Notes under the pieces: model-generated | What the model was told of the DNA's origin: nothing | What the model saw: only the letters and a program-made list of their open reading frames with translations | The model's database searches: none | Translations under genes and position numbers: made by a program | Origin: Candidatus Gastranaerophilales bacterium | GTDB lineage: Bacteria; Cyanobacteriota; Vampirovibrionia; Gastranaerophilales; Gastranaerophilaceae | Direction: 5' to 3' | NCBI GenBank assembly: GCA_944322675.1 | Contig: CALUPO010000013.1 | Location: forward strand, 1 to 52,124 | Length of the DNA: 52,124 bases | Shown here: positions 20,801 through 28,085 of the stretch, piece after piece | Layout of the letters: each line of letters starts with the position of its first letter | Position numbering within the stretch: the first letter of the stretch is position 1

Positions 20801-21685
20801 GCTTTAGTTCTTCGTGGTGATGTTGTTGCAACTCTTGTATTTGAAAGACAAAAAACAGGTGATATTGTTCAGGGTCTTCCTCGTGTTGAAGAATTGTTGG
20901 AAGGTCGTAAACCTAAGGAAAGTGCAATTGTTGCAGAATTTGAAGGAACAGTTGAGTTAGAAGTGGAAGATGATATTACACATTTATATCTTGTTGATGA
21001 CTATGGTCGTCATGAGATTAAGTATCCTATTGATTCAAATATTATAGTTTCACATAATCAAAAGATTAAAGTTGGTCAACCTTTAACAAGTGGGCCTTTA
21101 AATCCTCATGATGTTATGAGGTTAAATGGACCTGAGGTGGCACAACAGTATTTGGTTGATGAAGTTCAAAGAGTTTATCGTTCACAAGGTGTTGAAATTG
21201 CTGATAAACATGTTGAAATTATTGTACGTCAAATGACTAAGAAAGTTAAAGTTCTTGATCCTGGTGATACCAAGTTGCTTCCAGGTGAATTAATTGAAGT
21301 TCAATTTGTTGAAGCTGAAAATAAAAAAGTAAAAGAACTTGAAGGACAAGAAGCCACTTATGAGCCGGTTCTTTTAGGTATAACAAAAGCAAGTTTAAAT
21401 ACTGAAAGCTTTATTTCAGCTGCATCATTCCAGGAAACTACAAGAATATTAACTGAAGCTGCTGTTGAAGGTAAGCGGGATTTACTTCGAGGCCTAAAAG
21501 AAAATGTAATTATAGGTCGTTTAATCCCTGCAGGTACAGGTTATCATCATTTGATTAATGCAAATGAAGAAAAAGAAAAAGAAGCTTTAAAGCGTGCTGC
21601 TTTGAAAAATTCTCCTCGAAAACCTGCAGCAATTCTTGAAGAAATAGAAGGTATGTTTGGAACTCCAGACTTTAATATCGAGTAG
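17843..21685 (+). CDS. rpoC2: RNA polymerase beta' C-terminal half with large trigger-loop insertion
   Basis: 1280 residues. The N-terminal part has FSGARGNVSQVSQLVGMRGL (bridge-helix region), GYLTRRLVDVAQD and the zinc-site region CQKCYGW. The trigger-loop segment GEPGTQLTMRTFHTGG reaches about residue 349 and the conserved QGLPRVEELLEGRKPKE resumes at about residue 1010, so about 650 residues are inserted. The insert matches the position of SI3 and consists of repeated beta-rich barrel-like (SBHM-type) units such as GDVVKVTIHE, VVQKGEYI and VKEGAFI. Cyanobacterial rpoC2 carries an insertion of about this size. The C-terminus ends IEGMFGTPDFNIE. A strong terminator follows. Confidence 0.98.
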   Translation: MNNTYSSQKNVKKNFDYINKIVDKKGLNKLLSQIYLEFGGAKTATLANNLKNLGYKYATKAGTTISIKDLDVPEVKAQLLKEAEDEIEKSTQRYLKGEITEVERYTKVIDTWSETTAKLTQEVVENFDKLNPVYMMAFSGARGNVSQVSQLVGMRGLMADAQGQIIDLPIKSNFKEGLSVTEYIISSYGARKGLVDTALKTADSGYLTRRLVDVAQDVIIRDADCHTKKAIKMMAISDGEKNIVPLTERLLGRTIAQDIVDENGKVIVEANTTMSRDDIKKIEPLNLKECMVRSGLTCELEYGVCQKCYGWAMTTQKLVDIGESIGIIAAQSIGEPGTQLTMRTFHTGGVFKGSGAMRHIEAQKDGEVVSKILIKELRTRHGDVVKVTIHESDIVIKTQSGEEKYHVPSNAIIHVQQGDTVKKGQILAEFEPQSQGDGSRLTEKATKDITTDISGEVIFEDFVADEKKDRQGNISRTSNKGGIIWVLGGDVYNLPGGSKVLVEDQQFVNAGEKLAETHIVSEHGGEVRLGNDLVVESVEFDGKTIKKVIQGKEITIVIASIMPKNAVFEATKKEQIWNVKNSDEKYIVKSPIDTTVENGMIIAELISDECSVDSSGEIRYNGVEVDENQIITKPGQLIFIPEEVYQVNKDSSLKMVESGTFVTAGTEVVKDLYTHIDGIVQIKEFNDLIHEVVIRPGEIHTLSNLGDLKVDEGEVVQKGEYITKDIVANETSVVTILEAESDITIDDLDEELELAMDEDTLSNRPVQILVRPVKTFMIEPKDVAIEFNSTEESIDIVPVTQLQFKDGARVRNLDGATLTRTSLVLQMGGYLSHLKGMVELDKDNNLKVVVLETLIIRRETEGAQGIENALQTELLVENGDIIESKSPVAKTQVLAVHPAVANIKKNMTDFRRLLLVSSDNEEIVSFKGKPQVKEGAFIKRDSIISSNGDKTPVSGKIVKVNDDNISIRIGRPYLISPGTMLQVDNGALVLRGDVVATLVFERQKTGDIVQGLPRVEELLEGRKPKESAIVAEFEGTVELEVEDDITHLYLVDDYGRHEIKYPIDSNIIVSHNQKIKVGQPLTSGPLNPHDVMRLNGPEVAQQYLVDEVQRVYRSQGVEIADKHVEIIVRQMTKKVKVLDPGDTKLLPGELIEVQFVEAENKKVKELEGQEATYEPVLLGITKASLNTESFISAASFQETTRILTEAAVEGKRDLLRGLKENVIIGRLIPAGTGYHHLINANEEKEKEALKRAALKNSPRKPAAILEEIEGMFGTPDFNIE

Positions 21686-21701
21686 AATTGTAAAATTTTA
21701 T

Positions 21702-21735
21702 AAAAGGTGGTATTAAATTTAATACCGCCTTTTTA
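21702..21735 (+). terminator. Rho-independent terminator of the rpoB operon
   Basis: AAAGGTGGTATTAAA pairs with TTTAATACCGCCTTT, followed by a T-rich tract, starting 17 bases after the rpoC2 stop. Confidence 0.9.
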
Positions 21736-22147
21736 TTTATTATGAACATTTATTTATGCTTGTCGTTATAATAAGTGTAGAAATGTAGGTAAATAAATAA
21801 GATGTAATTTATATTATATAAAACTAAAAATAAGGGGTTAAAAAAGTTTAAAATTATGCCACATTGGCACTTGATATTAGATAATTAAGGGGGTTATAAG
21901 CCAGTTAAGTAAAAACTATAAAACGTTGAAAATTAAGTATAATAATATAAACTAGCAATTATAGGATGAAAAAATTAATTTTGTAAATTTAAAATAGGAT
22001 GTATGCTATAGCTTCTTTTTGTAGGTGAAACAATGTTTAAGTCCTAATAAATAAAATGGTGTTTTATAAAGTATATAAATTTAGAGAATAGCAGAAAAAA
22101 AGGAAAAATAAAGGGTGCCAAGCCCATTAAATAAAAAGGAGAAAAAT
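21736..22147. other. Long AT-rich intergenic region without recognised gene
   Basis: About 410 bases between the rpoC2 terminator and the small secreted protein. Visible items are a TATAAT near 21765 that could be a promoter, and a tiny hairpin TGCCA-CAT-TGGCA near 21857-21869. No tRNA, known riboswitch or credible ORF was recognised. It may hold a long 5' untranslated region or a small RNA. Confidence 0.4.
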
Positions 22148-22615
22148 ATGAAAAAAATAATATTTACATTGGCATTACTATTAGTTGGTATAATATCTTA
22201 TGCTCAAGATGATTCAAGTGAAGCATTAAAGTTTATACAAAGTTATATAAATGCAGCAAATACTTATAGTACAACATTGCCAACTTATTATTCGCCAAAT
22301 GCAAAGATAATAAGAGTTGTGGAAAAAACAAATGGTGGAACTGCTTCTGTTGTTACTGATATGAAGGAATATACAAAGCAGCTTAAACTTGGTGCTGTTG
22401 GTGCAAGGGTTGCAAAATATAAAAATTATTATAGTAATTTGAAAGTCACACCTGTTGCAAATGGATATAAAGTTTCCGGATTGCGTCAACCATCAGGTGA
22501 AAGTTATCGTTTGCCGGTTTATTTTATTGTAAATAAAAATAAAAACGGAAAATGGGAAATTATTGAAGAATCTATGAACACTAAAGTTCAGAAGTTTTTG
22601 AAGTATGCTCAATAA
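22148..22615 (+). CDS. Small secreted protein, unknown function
   Basis: 155 residues from the ATG at 22148, chosen because AAAAGGAG lies 6-8 bases upstream and the product begins with a textbook signal peptide (KKIIFTLALLLVGIISYAQ, cleavage after Ala); an in-frame ATG at 22115 would bury it. The mature domain of about 135 residues (ALKFIQSYINAANTYSTTLP ... VTDMKEYTKQLKLG ... GKWEIIEESMNTKVQKFL) has the alternation expected of an NTF2/SnoaL-like alpha+beta fold, in which a helix-rich start is followed by beta strands ending in W-I-E. That fold guess is weak. The neighbours are the rpoB operon upstream and a LysM protein downstream, which has its own promoter. Confidence 0.8.
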   Translation: MKKIIFTLALLLVGIISYAQDDSSEALKFIQSYINAANTYSTTLPTYYSPNAKIIRVVEKTNGGTASVVTDMKEYTKQLKLGAVGARVAKYKNYYSNLKVTPVANGYKVSGLRQPSGESYRLPVYFIVNKNKNGKWEIIEESMNTKVQKFLKYAQ

Positions 22616-22643
22616 TTAAATTGTATGAAATTTTAAAATAAAC

Positions 22644-22680
22644 TTGACTTTTAATTTTAACACTTATATTATATAAGTGT
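22644..22680 (+). promoter_or_regulatory. Promoter with overlapping palindromic operator for the LysM gene
   Basis: TTGACT (22644-22649), a 17-base spacer and TATTAT (22667-22672). A perfect palindrome with 9-base arms, ACACTTATA-TTA-TATAAGTGT (22660-22680), spans the -10 box, a geometry expected of a repressor operator. The LysM start is about 50 bases downstream. Confidence 0.6.
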
Positions 22681-22729
22681 AAGGAAATTTTTAAGACTTT
22701 ATGTGTTAGAATAAAAACGGGGAAATAAA

Positions 22730-23326
22730 ATGAAAAATTCAACATTATATAATTCAAATTTGACAAAGGATAGAGTTTCCTTTCTTGAGGATTTAAAAAA
22801 ATATGATAAAGCTTCAATTTTGTCAAATAACGGAATGTCTGAAATGAAAGAGTATACCCGTCAAAATTCTCAAATGCATAATCAAAAAGAATTAGATGTT
22901 TTATGGCGTAATTTTAAGGTTGCACAAACTCAGAGTATATCTGAAAAATCTCCTGGTGTATATTTAGGTGTTGGTTTTTTTGCAGGTTTTTTAAGCATGC
23001 TTATTTTAAGTCTTTGCATGAGTTTTATAACTCCTTCAAGCACAGCTTCAATTTCAAAAAATATTTCAAATGCCCCAAAATTGATTAAACGTGTAAAATT
23101 AAAACCTTCACAATTAACAATTGTTCCTCCAGACAAAAAAACTGTTAAAAGTGAGCCTGCTTTAAATGAAACATATACCGTTGTTGCAGGCGATACATTA
23201 GAAAGCATTGTTGTTCGTTTTTATGGTAAATTTGATCCTGCCAAAGTTCAAGCTATTCAAGAAGCAAATAATATGAAAGATCCGAATAAGTTGCAACTGG
23301 GGCAGCAGTTGAATATTCCTTTGTAA
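22730..23326 (+). CDS. Single-pass membrane protein with C-terminal LysM domain
   Basis: 198 residues. The N-terminal cytoplasmic part of about 75 residues is polar; one membrane helix follows (YLGVGFFAGFLSMLILSLCM, about residues 80-100), then a linker of about 45 residues and a C-terminal LysM motif (TYTVVAGDTLESIVVRFYGK ... IQEANNMKDPNKLQLGQQLN). LysM binds N-acetylglucosamine-containing glycans, so the protein probably links the membrane to peptidoglycan. No catalytic domain is present. GGGG lies 9-12 bases before the ATG. It has its own promoter with a palindromic operator. Confidence 0.9.
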   Translation: MKNSTLYNSNLTKDRVSFLEDLKKYDKASILSNNGMSEMKEYTRQNSQMHNQKELDVLWRNFKVAQTQSISEKSPGVYLGVGFFAGFLSMLILSLCMSFITPSSTASISKNISNAPKLIKRVKLKPSQLTIVPPDKKTVKSEPALNETYTVVAGDTLESIVVRFYGKFDPAKVQAIQEANNMKDPNKLQLGQQLNIPL

Positions 23327-23338
23327 AAAGAAAAATGA

Positions 23339-23512
23339 TTAGTTAAACTTTTTACTTAAGTGTTTTAATATTGATATTTTTTGCTTTTCGCTTTCATCAT
23401 TTGTTTTATTTTTTATATTTAAAAGGTTTTTACATTGCATGTTGTGTTGTTCTTTGTTAAATATAATAGAAAATAAAAATGAAAAAATGTTGTCAATTAA
23501 GTCTTTGTTCAT
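23339..23512 (-). CDS. Small protein of 57 residues, unknown
   Basis: The reading frame begins with ATG at 23512, preceded by AAAGGG at a suitable distance, and ends with TAA. The start is MNKDLIDNIFSFLFSIIFNK, a short hydrophobic helix, followed by a polar Lys-rich tail. It lies 42 bases downstream of the glycine-zipper gene on the same strand and could be co-transcribed. There is no recognisable family. Composition fits a real gene, but its shortness makes this uncertain. Confidence 0.45.
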   Translation of the reverse strand: MNKDLIDNIFSFLFSIIFNKEQHNMQCKNLLNIKNKTNDESEKQKISILKHLSKKFN

Positions 23513-23554
23513 TTTTTAACCCTTTCAATTTTTTGATTTTGTTTTAAACAATAT

Positions 23555-24829
23555 TTATGAGGCTAGTACAAACGGATTTGTATAAGAGCTTTGAGTTGTT
23601 GTAGATGTATTTTTTGCTAATTTATTTTCAATAACCTGTACTTGAGCTAATATTTTTTGAGCTTTCTTAGAATCTGTTTCTTGTGTTGCTTGTTCTTTTG
23701 CTTGTGCTAAAAGTGTTTCAAGATTAGTTTGTGAAGATGCTGCAGTTTGTGCTTGTTCTTTAAGTTGTTCTTCTTGTTGTTTTTCACTTGTTGATTTGCC
23801 AAAAATCCAGGATGATAATTTGCGTCCTATAACAGAACCTAAAGAAGAACCGACAGCTTTTCCTATTGCTCCGCCAATTGAGGCTCCCACAGGACCAAGC
23901 AAGCCGCCTAGTGCAAATCCTATTGTTCCGCCAAGTATTTGTCCTGCTGCACTCATACCGACATCGCTTATGGCGATTGTTAAGGCTGATTTTCCAAGTT
24001 GAGACCAACCTTCACTTGAACTTGTTTGAAATGCATTCATTATTTCAGGAAGTTCAGTTGCCAAACCTGTTATTGCTGTTATTGCAATACATGGACCGCT
24101 AAAAGCTTCTTTTGCAACGGATTTTGTAACTGATTTTATATTGGATACAGATGAACTTGCTGCTTTATCTAAATCTTTTGCTGTATTTTTAATTGTTTTA
24201 TTGTCAATTCCCTTTAAATCATTTAATGACGTGTATTTATCTAAGTCTTCTGTTTCAACTCCGGCAGTTTTTGCTAGTTTTTGAGTTATAGTTTTCATGT
24301 TATTTTCTATTTGCTCTGCCTTCAATTTTTCTCCTTTAGTTGCAGTTTTGAAACCTTCTATATCTACATTACCATCTGCTATACCTAATTTTTTATGTAA
24401 AAGACCTTTTTGCGGAGTTTTAGTTGTTTCTTTTTTACCTGATGATGATGGTGAGAACCAGCTCTTTATTTTATCCAAGATAGTGTTGCCATTAATCTTA
24501 TTACAAGCTTTTGTTTCTCCAATGAATAAATCTTCAAAACGGTTGCTTAAGTTAAATTGTTCAAATTTGTTGTCACTTATACTTGTTGCAATTTTATATG
24601 CTGCACGAACATCATCTTTGTATTTTATACTTTTTATAACTTCAGGTGCAGCACCTATCATACTGAATCCTGCTGCGGATACAAGTTGAGAGGCTAAATC
24701 CTGACTTTCAGTGTAGCCTAATAATTCATATAATTCTTCAATATCTCCAACAGACACACCAAGGTTTGCGGTCCCCGAAACTTGACCTAAGGTGAATGGA
24801 TTATTAACCTGTTGAAAATTAACTGTCAT
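23555..24829 (-). CDS. Glycine-zipper protein, possibly secreted or membrane-inserting
   Basis: 424 residues. The first 110 residues are a mixed helical region beginning MTVNFQQVNNPFTLGQ. Residues 110-230 are Lys/Thr-rich and low in complexity. A hydrophobic segment follows (CIAITAITGLA), then a long glycine zipper at about 300-345 (GGTIGFALGGLLGPVGASIG, GAIGKAVGSSLGSVIGRKL). The last 80 residues are a Gln/Ala-rich coiled coil ending in YTNPFVLAS. Glycine zippers of this type occur in pore-forming or membrane-inserted proteins. No signal peptide is seen. No homologue is recognised; a role as an effector, envelope or secretion-related protein is conceivable but unproven. Confidence 0.8.
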   Translation of the reverse strand: MTVNFQQVNNPFTLGQVSGTANLGVSVGDIEELYELLGYTESQDLASQLVSAAGFSMIGAAPEVIKSIKYKDDVRAAYKIATSISDNKFEQFNLSNRFEDLFIGETKACNKINGNTILDKIKSWFSPSSSGKKETTKTPQKGLLHKKLGIADGNVDIEGFKTATKGEKLKAEQIENNMKTITQKLAKTAGVETEDLDKYTSLNDLKGIDNKTIKNTAKDLDKAASSSVSNIKSVTKSVAKEAFSGPCIAITAITGLATELPEIMNAFQTSSSEGWSQLGKSALTIAISDVGMSAAGQILGGTIGFALGGLLGPVGASIGGAIGKAVGSSLGSVIGRKLSSWIFGKSTSEKQQEEQLKEQAQTAASSQTNLETLLAQAKEQATQETDSKKAQKILAQVQVIENKLAKNTSTTTQSSYTNPFVLAS

Positions 24830-24907
24830 TAATTTACATGTATCCTATATATCTTATATATATATAAAGTATATTTTTAATCTTAAATTTTAGAATTCTT
24901 ATAATTA

Positions 24908-24937
24908 TTTACAAATTTTAACAAAAAATGATATAAT
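24908..24937 (+). promoter_or_regulatory. Promoter giving a leaderless kinase mRNA
   Basis: TTTACA (24908-24913), an 18-base spacer and the extended -10 TGATATAAT (24929-24937). The -10 ends 6 bases before the ATG at 24944. Confidence 0.65.
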
Positions 24938-24943
24938 TTTTAC

Positions 24944-25696
24944 ATGGATAATCACAATTTGGATAATAAATATAATGATTTTTTACAGCTTTTATCTCAT
25001 GAAATGAGAACACCTTTAACATCAATTCGCGGTTTTGCTCAAACTATGATTAATGCTTACGATAAATTGAGTGATGAGCAAAAAATTAACTTTTTAAAAA
25101 TTATTGAAGAACAAAGTAATAGACTTATACATCTTGTTGAAGACATGCTTATGGCATCAAAATTTAACCATGAAGTTGATACTTTTATTTTTAAATCTTT
25201 TAATATTAATGAAGTAATTGAAAATTGTGTACACTTAATTAAGATTAAACACCCAGGTCATTATTTTTTCTTTAATAAAAATACTCTTATGCCAAATGTG
25301 TGGGCTGATGTTGAAAAAACTCAGCAAGTGCTTGTTAATGTTCTTGATAATGCTTGTAAATATTCACCTTATTCTTCAAAAATTGAAATAAAACTTAAAA
25401 CTATTTTTGAAAATGGTGAAAAATGTGTTGTTTCAATATTCGATGAGGGGTGTGGAATTAGTGATGAAAATAAAAATAAAATATTTGAAAAGTTTACAAG
25501 ACTGCAAAACTTAAATACTCAAAATGTTGAAGGCAGCGGGCTTGGTCTTTATATTGCCAAAAATATTATGGAAAAAATGCATGGATATATAAAATATGAA
25601 CCAAATTATCCTTGTGGTTCGATATTTAATATTGGTTTTTGTACTTTAAATCCAAATGATGAAATTAATCGAAAATTGTCAAGAGAGGAATGTTAA
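24944..25696 (+). CDS. Soluble histidine kinase
   Basis: 250 residues with no membrane segment and no separate sensor domain. HisKA begins almost at once (LLSHEMRTPLTSIRGF, His19), followed by HATPase_c with NVLDNACKYS, IFDEGCGI and EGSGLGLYIAKN. All boxes are intact. The kinase must receive its signal through a partner, since it has no sensory input. The downstream response regulator starts 1 base after its stop codon, so the two are a cognate pair. The start is supported by an extended -10 box only 6 bases upstream of the ATG. Confidence 0.93.
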   Translation: MDNHNLDNKYNDFLQLLSHEMRTPLTSIRGFAQTMINAYDKLSDEQKINFLKIIEEQSNRLIHLVEDMLMASKFNHEVDTFIFKSFNINEVIENCVHLIKIKHPGHYFFFNKNTLMPNVWADVEKTQQVLVNVLDNACKYSPYSSKIEIKLKTIFENGEKCVVSIFDEGCGISDENKNKIFEKFTRLQNLNTQNVEGSGLGLYIAKNIMEKMHGYIKYEPNYPCGSIFNIGFCTLNPNDEINRKLSREEC

Positions 25697-25697
25697 T

Positions 25698-27011
25698 ATG
25701 ATTACAAATATTATTCTTCTAATTGATAATCGAGATATAATGGCTGTTAAATATAAAAAAATATTGACTAAAAATAATTTTGCTGTTTTTCATTTAAAAG
25801 ATTTACATGATTCTTCAAGTGTCATAATTGATAATGAACCTGAAATTATTCTTATTTCTGATAGTTTAAATACAAAAATGTCACAAAATATTGAATATTT
25901 AAGATCTATAAACACAAAAACAAGACCTTGTATTATAGCATTATCAAAATCAAATGATATTAATGATAAACTTGAAGCATTGAATAAAGGTGCTGATGAT
26001 TATTTTTCTGAACCCATTAATTTTTTGGAATTTATAGGCAGAATTAAAGCTCATCTAAGACGCACTTATGAAAGTCAAATGAATGATATCACTTTGCTAT
26101 TTGGAAATAAAATAACAACAAAAATTTTAAAACGAACACTAAATGACACTTTTGGTTATTCTTATTTATATATTACTATTAAAAATATTGAATCATATAA
26201 GGATTTATATGGTGATATTGCTTATTCGAAAATGTTACAGACCTTATGTGCTATTTTAACATCTTGTCTTGATGAAAAGGATTATTTAGGACATTTTATA
26301 CAGGATAATAGTTTTTTAATTATAACTTCTCAAAATAAAATTGAAAATATTGCAAAGTATATGATTTATGCTTTTAATAAAGTAAAAGAAAAATTTTATG
26401 CTAAAAATGATATTAATCGTGGGTTTTTAATATTAAAAGGTGATCTTTTTGAAGAAACAAAAACATCTTTTGTTAAAATATTTTTAGGTGGTGTAATTAA
26501 TATTAATAAAAAATATAAAAATGTTAATGAGCTTTTGCATGCTCTTGTATATATTAATAAACTTGCTTCAATGAAAGATGATTCTAGTTATTTGATTGAA
26601 CGTCATCAACTTGTTGCAAATGATTCTATTATTCAAAAACCTCACAATTATAATATTATGATTATTGAAAATGACGAGTCATTATCTTTACTTCTTGAAA
26701 CACAATGCAAGTTAAATAATTATAATGTCTTGAAATTAAATGATGTTAATTCTATTCTTCAAAATAAAACATTTAAACCTTCTGTTATAATACTTGATGC
26801 TGGAAGTGTTGAAAATTTTGAAGGTGTTGACTTATGTAAAAAATTAAAGAATATAGATTATTATAATAATTCTAAAATAATTTTAACTACAGTTTTTCAT
26901 GATAAACAAACCATATTAAAAAGTGGGGCTGATTTATATTTGCCAAAACCATATAATGTAGACAATATTATAAATTGGGTTCGGCGTTTTAATATTGAAT
27001 ATAATTTGTGA
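25698..27011 (+). CDS. REC-degenerate GGDEF-REC response regulator
   Basis: 437 residues from the ATG at 25698, chosen for GAGAGGAA 8 bases upstream. Domains: an N-terminal receiver (about 1-120, with ISDS, ALSKSN and a SEPIN loop where Pro-Lys is usual, so partly degenerate), a middle domain (about 125-300) whose pattern SYLYITIKNIESYKDLYGD ... GHFIQDNSFLII matches a GGDEF fold but lacks the GGDEF signature, and a C-terminal receiver (about 320-437) with acidic ENDE, IILDAGS and PKPY, which look functional. It therefore probably does not make cyclic di-GMP and may act through protein contacts. It is paired with the upstream kinase. The stop is TGA. Confidence 0.9.
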   Translation: MITNIILLIDNRDIMAVKYKKILTKNNFAVFHLKDLHDSSSVIIDNEPEIILISDSLNTKMSQNIEYLRSINTKTRPCIIALSKSNDINDKLEALNKGADDYFSEPINFLEFIGRIKAHLRRTYESQMNDITLLFGNKITTKILKRTLNDTFGYSYLYITIKNIESYKDLYGDIAYSKMLQTLCAILTSCLDEKDYLGHFIQDNSFLIITSQNKIENIAKYMIYAFNKVKEKFYAKNDINRGFLILKGDLFEETKTSFVKIFLGGVININKKYKNVNELLHALVYINKLASMKDDSSYLIERHQLVANDSIIQKPHNYNIMIIENDESLSLLLETQCKLNNYNVLKLNDVNSILQNKTFKPSVIILDAGSVENFEGVDLCKKLKNIDYYNNSKIILTTVFHDKQTILKSGADLYLPKPYNVDNIINWVRRFNIEYNL

Positions 27012-27076
27012 TAATTATAAGTATTTATTTTACAATAATATTGACACAATATTTTATTTATGTTAGTTTTCTAGTT

Positions 27077-27180
27077 AATAACTTTGAGGAAATTGGGTGA
27101 AACTCCCAAGCCGGGCCGCGGCCGTAAAGTCGGAATGCTTAAAGTTGTTATAAATAGGCGAAGGTACTTCGAGCATTATA
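27077..27180 (+). ncRNA. Cobalamin-type riboswitch aptamer
   Basis: The core reads AACTTTGAGGAA, then GGGTGAAACTCCC, then GCCGGGCCGCGGCCGTAAAG and TCGGAATGCTTAAAGTT. It matches the cobalamin aptamer consensus (GGAA-n-GGTGnAAnTCC, then GCyGnnCCGCnGCnGTAA, close to the E. coli btuB version). AACTTTGAG pairs with CTTAAAGTT (9 pairs, one G-U) and closes the core. A hairpin CGAAG-GTA-CTTCG flanked by TTATAA follows at about 27139-27179 and could provide the kissing loop. The form is compact, like the short class II/AdoCbl-variant aptamers. A terminator follows, and then an operon of unknown function. Confidence 0.75.
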
Positions 27181-27220
27181 AGTCTTTTTAGCCATGCAGG
27201 TTTAATATAATAATAGCTTG

Positions 27221-27276
27221 AATATCCCGCTTCAAAAACTAAGTTAAAAAGCTTTAGTAGAGAAAGGGATTTTTTA
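27221..27276 (+). terminator. Riboswitch expression-platform terminator
   Basis: ATCCCGCTTC pairs with GAAAGGGAT (with an inner CTAAG/CTTTAG stem), followed by six Ts. It lies between the aptamer and the start codon at 27312, so cobalamin binding could control transcription termination. Confidence 0.65.
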
Positions 27277-27311
27277 GTAATGTTTAATAAGTTTAAAGTG
27301 GAAACACAATA

Positions 27312-28040
27312 ATGGCGGCAATAAATAAAGTATCGCCTATTAAAGTTGGAACATGTCCGCATGGATTGCCAATGGGAGCATGCCCTATTTGTAATGCATC
27401 AGGTGGTGCAGGAAGTATGAAAAAGGCTGATTTTTCTGCAAAACCTGGTGAAATGAGTTATGCTCAATGTCTTGCTATAGGTAATATGTTGAAAGCTCAA
27501 AAACAAAGACGTGAAGATGCAAAACAAGATATTATCCAAATGCAGCAACAATTGGCTTTATTTTATAAAAATATGAATAATATGATTCAAAAATTTCAGA
27601 TGATTCTTGTGAATTCTTATAATAAATTACCTGATGGAATTAAAACAATCATTAAAAATGTTGCAAATAACGTTATCATGCCAACTTTAAACTTTGTAAG
27701 AAATGTATTTAATAATATAAAGAATTATATAAATAATACCTACCAACAGATAAAAGGCATGCTTAAGGAGGCATGCGATAGATTTGTTGGCATGCTTGGA
27801 GAAATTAAAAATTTTTTTGAAAAACAAATTTTGGAAAAATTAGATAATATAAAAAATAGATTATATAAACTATTTGGATTTTCAAATGTAAATTCAGAAC
27901 AAAATAATGATGAAAAAAAAGTTAGTAAAGAGGAAAAGTTATTAAATAAATTAAATAAAATTAAAGATTGGTTAAAAAATATTTTTAAGAAAAAGAAGGA
28001 AAATAAAAATAAACATAAACATAAAAAGCATGACAAATAA
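27312..28040 (+). CDS. CPHG...CPIC helical protein, riboswitch-controlled, unknown function
   Basis: 242 residues. The N-terminus holds a compact putative metal site, TCPHGLPMGACPIC (C15, H17, C24, C27). Residues 45-200 are long amphipathic helices with many Asn, Phe and Ile, for example IMPTLNFVRNVFNNIKNYIN. The C-terminus is extremely basic and His-rich (KKKKENKNKHKHKKHDK). No catalytic domain is recognised. The start is ATG with a weak GTGGA upstream. It is the first gene after the cobalamin-type riboswitch and terminator, and the genes at 28086 and 29620 follow on the same strand. A membrane-surface or metal-related role is a guess. Confidence 0.8.
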   Translation: MAAINKVSPIKVGTCPHGLPMGACPICNASGGAGSMKKADFSAKPGEMSYAQCLAIGNMLKAQKQRREDAKQDIIQMQQQLALFYKNMNNMIQKFQMILVNSYNKLPDGIKTIIKNVANNVIMPTLNFVRNVFNNIKNYINNTYQQIKGMLKEACDRFVGMLGEIKNFFEKQILEKLDNIKNRLYKLFGFSNVNSEQNNDEKKVSKEEKLLNKLNKIKDWLKNIFKKKKENKNKHKHKKHDK

Positions 28041-28085
28041 TTTTATGTTTGTTTTTTATATATTTGTTGAGGGATTGTGTAAATT

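Noticed and set aside
27075-27362. Minus-strand ORF across the riboswitch
   Set aside because: It overlaps the conserved aptamer and terminator and has no supporting homology or ribosome-binding site.
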